Shown in pieces: positions 36,013-45,200 of a stretch of DNA of 64,000 nucleotides. The notes below the pieces were generated by a model. That model saw nothing but the letters and a program-made list of their open reading frames with translations, searched no databases and had not been told where the DNA came from. The position numbers were made by a program, and so were the translations under genes. Position 1 is the first letter of the stretch. Each line of letters opens with the position of its first letter. Source of the stretch: Owenia fusiformis (lineage: Eukaryota; Annelida; Polychaeta; Sabellida; Oweniidae); the NCBI GenBank assembly GCA_903813345.2, contig CAIIXF020000002.1, positions 33,810,109 through 33,874,108 on the forward strand. Reading direction: 5' to 3'.

Positions 36013-36249
36013 CAGTTGGGGACAAAAATAAATGACAGGTCGATTTTCGATCACCATTTCCTAATTATGGTGGTCTGAAAGCCCATAATTTCCAATATTG
36101 TCTAGATACATATCCCTTAAAATTTGTATATTTTACATTTTGTATAATCTCATCCACTGATTTATGGCCTCTTGTAAATTCTCTTATTTTTAACATGGGA
36201 AATCCTCACTTCAGCAAATCCACCTGTCATTTATTTATGTCCCCAACTG
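36013..36249. mobile_element. TA-flanked MITE, CAGTTGGGGACA ends
   Basis: 237 bp with ends CAGTTGGGGACAAAAATAAA / inverse (one or two mismatches) flanked by TA on both sides, as in Tc1/mariner-derived MITEs. Confidence 0.85.
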
Positions 36250-37133
36250 TAGCTTACATGTAGCTTACCCGATTTAGCGATTCCTATAACTTCCTTCTAG
36301 TCGCCGATGTTACTAATGTGATATGGTTTGACCTCAACTACTGTAATACACCCACTCACTCTAATAGATAACACACTCACAGGGTGTTGACAAAACTCGT
36401 CTAGCCTCAAATAAACCTATTTGTCATTCGTGACGTTCTGAAGTACATCGACTTACCATTAATTTACAACCCGGAAGTAAACAGCAAATTAGAGTTGTAT
36501 CTAAAACGTGAACTCGTATTCGTGGAAAGGATGTGCATTTTTGTGGGAATCTTCGGGTCGTTTCTTATGCATGCAGGGGGGGGGCGGTTACCGAACCTCT
36601 TTTATACGTATTAGAAGAATAACAACGCAAATGTTCTAAACTACATGAACGAAGGCCAGATGCAATTTGAATTTCCCGCGTTAAAACTTTTAACCTGAGC
36701 AAGAGGAAGCTCTCACATTTAGAGGAGAGAAAGTTCACTTCCATTTCCGGTAGGGAAATAAAAGTTTTCAACTTTATCAAAAGTTAAAATACTCAGGTAT
36801 AGTAGTCATCAATTATATAATTCCAATAGTTAAACTTATGAAGGTAACAGCAGTAAAACATAAGACATCATAAAACATATTTTAGTGACATAGATTTACC
36901 ATTAGAGTTACGAAAAAGTGGCGGAAATTTTTCCCAGATTTTTCCAAATATTTGTCATGTTCTCTTTAAAGTTGGGAACATAAATAATGACTAACACTAT
37001 GAAAAATACATTCTGGCATATGTAATAAATTCTTACCTCGGTGAATTGAGTGCTCTATTTTCTCCGTCCTGGAACGTGCTATTCTTTCTTTCTTTGCTAA
37101 TTTACTGGAATTTGTGTCCATAAAGATAATTAG

Positions 37134-38124
37134 GAGCCTATGGAAAGGCTTCGGGCGTGCAGTGTTTTAGTGGATTTTGATTGAATGAGAAACGTGAAAT
37201 GCAAGCCCTACAGGCCCGTGCAGACGTTCATGAAGTTAACCCTGTGCATCGTGAAGTCATTAAACATTGCCTCGTGCATCGTATTTTGAATTATGAGACC
37301 CCGGTGATGCCGTTCAGTCTCGTTATTTTGTGCTACATTTTCAGAATAAATGAAACTTCGTTCAGCGAGAATACCTTTGATCCTACGTTATTTTTTGTGA
37401 TACATCTTATTTGTAGACTTTGTAAACTCAAATGTAATTAGTTCCTATTTCTAAACTTTTCTGATTTTAGCCAGTCAGAAAACCAGTTACAAAACGCGAC
37501 AAAGATTAACATAAGAGATGTGGAATACCATCGGGATATTTTAATATTTTAATTTCTTTTCTTCTATTTTGATTGGTCGAGAATAATGACTTAGTAGAAA
37601 TTCAACCAATAGCAAGCCAATCCAGCGAATACAAAGATATCTGGACTATGTGACCATTGTCTGGACTTTGCAAAACTTGCAAGCAAAATGGAGAGTGATT
37701 TCGCTGAGTCTGTGTTTAATTTAGTTATTATTATGCAAACTAAACAAACTAAAACACAGGGGGTAAACGACGACTTTGTTAGTGAATATCAGTAAAGAGA
37801 GTTAGCGTTACAATCAAAATATAATGAGATTAACTTCGTTTTTTACATAAATGTTGATAATTGCCAGTTGGACATCTTCCATTACGGCTGTGAAATCCAA
37901 ACACTCTACATCAAAAGTATAATTTCGCCATTGGACGGTTTAGCGCTTTATTTAACGCCTGTGAAACGTGAATGTAATGATATTTGATCTTCGTGAAATG
38001 TGAATGTAATATTTTGATGATCAAGGACGTGAAATGTGAAAGTAATTCTGATTAGTAACGTGCGACGTGAAAACGTATTACCACCTGGCATGATTACGTG
38101 ACAAAAGCCCCTTTCCATAGGCTC
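37134..38124. mobile_element. 991-bp element with GAGCCTATGGAAAGG ends
   Basis: Inverted ends GAGCCTATGGAAAGG / CC(C)CTTTCCATAGGCTC flanked by the 6-bp direct repeat AATTAG (37128-37133, 38125-38130). Interior carries repeated GTGAAATGTGAATGTAAT words at 37965-38045 and no transposase. Confidence 0.75.
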
Positions 38125-38212
38125 AATTAGGAACTAAAAAATTTGAAGTGATATTCACATGTTAATGCAGACTCTCCAAATGTTGAGGTGATTTTGGAGC
38201 CCAATTATGCCG

Positions 38213-38338
38213 CAAGGAGGATTGGCTCCCAGAATGCAACATGACATGTGACAGTTTTCAAAATGCAATTCCGCCATTTTGAATGTCACGAGTAAATAAG
38301 GTTAACTGATGTTGCATTCTGGGAATCAATCCTCCTTG
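38213..38338. mobile_element. Small TIR element, AAGGAGGATTGGCTCCCAG family, copy 2
   Basis: About 30-bp inverted ends (CAAGGAGGATTGGCTCCCAG / inverse) around a 66-bp centre. Confidence 0.75.
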
Positions 38339-38633
38339 GATCACAAGAATGGCGATCCATGAAAACATTTGTTCGATTTGGTAGGAATTTATCTATCATT
38401 TGCAGGTATGAAGCTTTGGAGTCATTTGTTGAGCTACTTAGAGTAAACGGGGATTATTTTTCTATTGTTTGGGAGAGTTGACAACTTTTGATGGTCGAGG
38501 TTTATTAATTAAAGTCTTTTAGTTTATTTTAAAATCTGAAACCAAATCCAATAATTTCTCTAAAAATGAGGCTACCTTTCTACTTTTGTAAAGTCAGCTA
38601 TTTAGGTTTGTTAGTTTTGATAACCTTGTTGCT

Positions 38634-38907
38634 CAGGGAGTAGCCAGCTTTCAGTCAGGGGAGTTCAATCACCAAAAAAAAAGTTTTTGTTTCAGGTTTT
38701 CAGTCAGGGGGGGGGATATCGTGGCATAAGCAACCCCAAATTTTAAGATTTGTTTTGAATTGTACAAAGATTGATGCAACTTCCTTCAAAATTGAGCTAG
38801 ATGCTTTATATAAAAAGCATTTTAAAGCTCTTGTTCTTATATCTACTGGTTGTATTTTTATTGGTTATGGGGGGTGCACCTATCACACCCCCCTGGCTAC
38901 GCCTATG
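38634..38907. mobile_element. MITE, GTAGCCAG-TIR family, copy 4
   Basis: Ends CAGGGAGTAGCCAG / CTGGCTACGCCTATG flanked by TTGCT (38629-38633 and 38908-38912). Closely related in its interior to the copy at 31762. Confidence 0.85.
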
Positions 38908-39202
38908 TTGCTATGTTTTAAACGTTAGGTGACAATTTTGGATTTTCCATCCAAAAATCTTGTCTGTAATCCTGGTATATCCCACAAAATACCCCACACG
39001 AGACATACTGTCAATGACTGTTTGTTAAGCAATGTTATGTTACTTGCAGGTGCAGAGGAATATGAAATATGAATAACAAAGAATATGAATTCTAAATCTG
39101 AAAACTTCCAAATTATTATTGTTTCATCAAACTCTTTCCTAAATGAGCTTTAAACTTGAATGGCCAACTAAACAGAAGTTTATTTGATTTATTTGCTTCC
39201 AG

Positions 39203-42200
39203 GTGAAAGAACAAGGATTTGTAAAAATGGAGGTGATGCCTGCATGAAAACAATGGAGGTCACAGCAAATTCTCAACGCATTGTTGAAGCCCAGGTCAAC
39301 GAGGGTATACAGGGGCAAGACAGTCAACCATGCATTCTATATACAATGCCAATAAATAATCAACAAACTACCCAAACAAATCAACCTGAGATCAAAAACA
39401 ATCAACAAGTCATTACTTGCAGTCAACCAATGGAAACAAATAATCGACAAAAAATTACAAAGAAACAACGAATGGTTACAAGCAATCAACAAGTGGCCAC
39501 AGGCAATGAACAGATGGTTGCAAGCAATCAACAAATGAACACAAACAATCTACAAGTGGTCACGAACAATCAACAGGTACTCACAAACAATCAACATATC
39601 ATGTTTCAGGTGTCCCCTGATGGAAACTATATTCCCGTTATAATGAGTCCAATTCCAGTTGAAAGCATTCGAGATAATGCAAAAAGAACTCACCAGGTCA
39701 AAACAGTTCGTGAACTTTTGAGAGAGAAAAATCGAGGCTCCGATATGGACAATCAATCATCACATGTGGTCAAAAAGCAATCAGAAGTTGCCAATCAACA
39801 GCTTCCTATCTTGACTCAACCATCCAATATGGTCAGTGTCCCATCCAAAGTTACATCACTAAATGCTAGGGCATTGGTGCCCTCTAGTGAGCAGTCCAAA
39901 CATCAATTTTCTCTACCAAGTGCGCAAGTTGCGAAAAAGTGTGGGACGAATATCACCAAATCTACACCAAGTTTTCGTCAAATAGCACCAAAACAAACAC
40001 ATGTAAATATTTTGAGTAAACTGCAAAGGCATGTTCTTTCAAAGCCTTCAATACAAAAGCAGTCCCTTGCACTGGGACCTTCTACACCAAAAACTCAAGG
40101 AATTGCATCTCATAGTCCTGTTAATCCTGGTACTGTTCAGCATAAGAAACAATCGACTGCAAGCGAGTTACTGTTAAATATGGCCAATCAGGTCAATGTT
40201 AGAAAACAACAAAATGATTCTGCTCAACTTAAAACAATTGAGCACACACCTATCTTAAGCAACGAGACTGAGTTATTAAGAAAAGCTTATGAGACTGGTA
40301 CATCTGATGTACCTAAGCTTGACCAAAATGTCGAAGCCCCAGATATTTCTTTCTCCAAGGATATAAACACAGTACCTCCTAATGCTACCATGTTTGACAT
40401 AAAGACAGAAGAATCTGATATTGAAGACCACAGAGATAACTCACCAATGTATACTTCCATGTCACCCCCTCACTCCCCCATGCCATCCCCTCCACCTCAC
40501 TCCCCCATGCCTTTGACAAGGGAAGCTTCATTTGGAAAGGCATCCATTAATACAGTGAATGTGTCACAGATGGAAAGTATCTCCTCAATCGTTGGATCAA
40601 CTGTGAGTTCAGTTTTGAATTCTGTCGGAAATGTCTCAGGAGCACTCGGAAGTGGACCAACAACTTTTGAGAATGCACTAACAACAATGGACTATCCTTC
40701 TTATAAAGCCATTGGAAATGTCCCACCTGTATCCACTGGAAATGTCCCACCTGTATCCATTGGAAATGCCCAACCTATATCTATTAGAAATGTCCCACCT
40801 GTATCCATTGGAAATGTCCCACCTGTATCCATTGGAAATGCCCAGCCTATACCTACTAGAAATGTCCCACCTGTATCCATTGGAAATGTCCCACCTGTAT
40901 CCATTGGAAATGCCCAACCTATATCTACTAGAAATGTCCCACCTGTATCCATTGGAAGTGCCCCACCTGTATCCATTGGAAATGTTCTACCTTTAAAAAT
41001 TGGAAATATCCCACTTGTATCCATTGAAAATGACCCAACTGCATCTACTGGAAATGTTTCAACAATACCAATAGAAAAAATGAGACCTTCCAAAAAGAAG
41101 AGAAGTGCAGTTTTGACAGTAAAAAAGATACTGGAAAAGAAAACAGCTTCTTCTGGAAGTCCTCCCAGAGATGTTATTCCCAAACCTGTTTCTGTAGAAG
41201 ACACACCCAATCAACCCAAAGAGCTTGTACCAAAAGATTCTACTGTAGAATACACACCAACTGCCATGGATTACCTACCACAGGGTGAAAGTTTCGCCCC
41301 CTCGCAAGTTGACCTACTTTCTTCTCAAATATCCATGGATTTCTCTACATCTCTGTCTTCACAAGGTGGCTCTGGGGTTTCCGGTATGGACTCAGATTTC
41401 TCTAGTATGGATCCTCATATCCCCAGTATGGAACTGAACGCTAGTAACCACAGCTCTGAACTATCAGTTGATCCACTACTTATCAAAGAGGAATTGACAT
41501 CAGATTCAGATACAGACACAAGTGATGAGGTGTCAGAGCTTAGAAAGAAAAATCATAAACTGAACAAGCCATCAACGACCAAGAACACAAAGAAAAAAGC
41601 TCTAAAGAAATCTAAGGCTAAATCAAGTGAAACAGACTGTGACAAAGATGTAAAACCTATCTTTTGTACAAAATGTAATTCCCTCTGCAAAAAACTGATG
41701 CAAGGACAACTTTTCCTCGAGGATGGATATGATCCAATCTGCAGGAAATGCCAGAATGAAATCATAGGTGTCTTTGTAAAGGAGTGGCAGAAACAAGAGC
41801 TTAAAGTCTTCAAGTGTCCAAAATGTGAAACAAAATTAAAGAAGATCACATATATCACAGAACATTACAAGAATAAGCATATGGGCGAGCGGAAATATAA
41901 ATGTGAAATGTGTGGTAAATTAGCATACAGTCGAAACACACATAAAGTGCATGTTCAGACTCATACAGGGACACGCCCATTCAAGTGTAATCTTTGTAGT
42001 TACGACACTACACGGAAAGTCCTCCTTGATCACCATTTGCTGTCTCACAACTCTGATCCTCTCATTGCTAAACCAGTAAGCTGCTCAATTTGTGATAAGA
42101 GATTTGCGTCAAAGTGCTTATTGGACACTCACATGATATACCATTCTGATATGCGACCCTTTCCTTGTACATATTGCTCCAAGTCATTCAAGAGGAAGGA

Positions 42201-42287
42201 ACATTTGAAAAAACATGAGTGGCTCCATAAGGACCCTTCTTCGAGACCCCACGCCTGTGGCCTGTGTGACCTTTCATACAGTACAAG
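39203..42287 (+). CDS. Zinc-finger gene exon with low-complexity N-terminus and first fingers
   Basis: Follows acceptor GCTTCCAG; the first in-frame ATG is at 39244 (MKTMEVTANSQR). Asn/Gln-rich tract at about 39350-39600, Pro/His patch SPPHSPMPSPPPHSPMP near 40460-40510, and a tandem block of NVPPVSIG / NAQPIS units at 40719-41010. Zinc-binding region starts with CTKCNSLCKK ... CRKCQNE (about 41665-41755), then fingers FKCPKCETK, YKCEMCGKL, FKCNLCSYD, VSCSICDKR, FPCTYCSKS and the first half of a sixth (HACGLCDLSYSTR). The donor ACAAG|GTAGGC splits this sixth finger; its H-x3-H half is in the next exon, which proves the splice. Confidence 0.9.
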
Positions 42288-45200
42288 GTAGGCAGCTATA
42301 GTATACCTTATTCTCAAATGTATGTTTTGAAAAAATTTAATTCTTTAACAAACTATGATTCTTTCTGATTCATATCTGATTTTTAAAACTTCATTTGCAT
42401 GTACAGTAAAACTTTTACTGTGTACAGCAAATACCTATACAGCCACAAAATATGTTCACTGTAGATAGGTGCTCATTACAGAGAGGAAGAGTGTCCACTA
42501 GAGAGAGAGAGGTGTTCACTGAGACAGGTTTTTACTGTATTGTGTGTCAGTCTTTTATTCATTGATGGTCCATTAGTGGTTGTCATAGCAAGAACTTGAA
42601 AGTATAAAGAGTATATTTACAACAGCTAGTTCGATAGGGTATGAAAGACATACATTGAATTTATAAACTGTAATATGGTCTTCCCAATATTCACGCTGAA
42701 AGGACCTAGTATTTTCCTAGTATTTTTTTTTTAATCATTTTTATTTCAAGTTCATATATTATAACATTTAATATCATACAATGAAACAAGGTTAATCAAT
42801 TTAACATTTGTGTTGAAATTTAGTACTTGTTTGAAATAGAAATGTTTTTTTAATTGCTCAGTGCGCATGATGGAAACCGACATTATAGTATGAAATTATT
42901 ACAATCGCTGATCAAAATAAACTTCAATTTATAAATATAAATATACATTTAAAATGAAGTATATTTGATTCCGTAACTCACAAATGTACATACTGGGACT
43001 AATGTATGCATTTTTCTGTTTATCACATATGTTATTTAAAGATACACATTAGATAATCTTATTTTGATGTGAATATGTGAATCACAATACAAGAGAGAAT
43101 ACACACTGGTGAATATGCACACACTGGTGAATATATACACACTGGCGAATATACCTGTCAATCTGTCACAAAGGTGCTCTCATTTTTCAATTGTTCGCAA
43201 CTTCAGTTCAATGATACATCGTCACCGGATAATCTGGTGAATCTGTAAATCACCTTTCCAATAGACAGAACAATAATCATTGAATCGTGCCTTTTGATGT
43301 TGTTTTTCAGGTACAGCTTGATGCTTCATCTCGTTGAATCATGCCTTTTGTTGTTATTTTTCAGGTACAGCTTGATGCGTCATTTAGTTGAATCATGCCT
43401 TTTGTTGTTGTTTTTCAGGTACAGCTTGATGCATCGTCTAGTTGAATCATGCCTTTTGTTGTTGTTTTTTCAGGTACAGCTTGATGCGTCGTTTAGTTGA
43501 ATCATGCCTTTTGTTGTTGTTTTTTCAGGTACAGCTTGATGCGTCATCTAGTTGAATCATGCCTTTTGTTGTTGTTGTTTTTTCAGGTACAGCTTGATGC
43601 GTCATCTAGTTGAATCATGCCTTTTGTTGTTGTTGTTTTTTCAGGTACAGCTTGATGCGTCATCTAGTTGAATCATGCCTTTTGTTGTTGTTGTTTTTTC
43701 AGGTACAGTATGATGCGTCATCTAGTTGAATCATGCCTTTTGTTGTTGTTGTTTTTTCAGGTACAGTTTGATGCGTCATCTAGTTGAATCATGCCTTTTG
43801 TTGTTGTTTTTTCAGGTACAGCTTGATGCGTCATCTAGTTGAATCATGCCTTTTGTTGTTGTTGTTTTTTCAGGTACAGCTTGATGCGTCATCTAGTTGA
43901 ATCATGCCTTTTGTTGTTGTTGTTTTTTCAGGTACAGCTTGATGAGTCATCAAGTTGAATCATGCCTTTTGTTGTTGTTGTTTTTTCAGGTACAGCTTGA
44001 TGCGTCATCTAGTTGAATCATGCCTTTTGTTGTTGTTGTTTTTTCAGGTACAGTATGATGCGTCATCTAGTTGAATCATGCCTTTTGTTGTTGTTTTTTC
44101 AGGTACAGCTTGATGCGTCATCTAGTTGAATCATGCCTTTTGTTGTTGTTGTTTTTTCAGGTACAGCTTGATGCGTCATCTAGTTGAATCATGCCTTTTG
44201 TTGTTGTTGTTTTTTCAGGTACAGCTTGATGCGTCATCTAGTTGAATCATGCCTTTTGTTGTTGTTGTTTTTTCAGGTACAGCTTGATGCGTCATCTAGT
44301 TGAATCATGCCTTTTGTTGTTGTTTTTTCAGGTACAGCTTGATGCGTCATTTAGTTGAATCATGCCTTTTGTTGTTGTTTTTCAGGTACAGCTTGATGCG
44401 TCATCTAGTTGAATCATGCCTTTTGTTGTTGTTGTTTTTTCAGGTACAGCTTGATGCGTCATCTAGTTGAATCATGCCTTTTGTTGTTGTTGTTTTTTCA
44501 GGTACAGCTTGATGCGTCACATGAAGAGCCACACAGGAGAGAAGCCATTCACGTGTGAACATTGCGGCAAATGTTTCACCGAAAGGAGCAGAGTACAGGC
44601 TCATATTAAACAAATTCACATGAATGAGAAGGACCTGCCATTTAAGTGTGAGGTAAGAAAGACAATTACAGTAAAACCTGTTAACTGGAACACCTCTAGA
44701 AGTGGAACATATCTGTTAGTGGAACACTTTTCAGAGTCCCATGGCCAACTGATTTAATGTTAAATGAACCTCTAGAAGTGGAACATATCTGTAAGTGGAA
44801 CACTTTTCAGAGTCCCATGGCCAACTGATTTAATGTTAAATGAACCTCTAGAAGTGGAACATATCTGTTCGTGGAACACTTTTCAGAGTCCCATGGCCAA
44901 CTGATTCAATGTTAAATGAACCTCTATAAATGGAGCACCTCCCAAGTGGAACACTTTTAAGCATATATCAAATGTCTTTCACTAAAACAGGTTTTAATGT
45001 ATATATTTTTAATTAGATATTGACAGAGTTAGCATAAAGTAACTTAGGTGAAAAATGGCCTAACTCACTAAGATTACTTTAAAGCCATGGACTATTGTTC
45101 CTCTTTGATTTTGTTTTTCGAAGCGTAATATTTAATCAACAGACAGTAAAGAAGTTTAATTTTGCAGGTACATGCATGCATATATTTAATGGCAAACTGA

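Noticed and set aside
40701-41210. Minus-strand 169-codon repeat-rich frame
   Set aside because: Antisense of the coding minisatellite in the zinc-finger exon.
43294-43500. Open frame of repeated YSLMRHLVESCLLLLFF
   Set aside because: Produced by the decoy acceptor array; no start context, and it runs through polypyrimidine tracts.
43290-44501. CRISPR-like regular array
   Set aside because: Units are contiguous without unique spacers, in a eukaryotic intron, and match the adjacent exon start.
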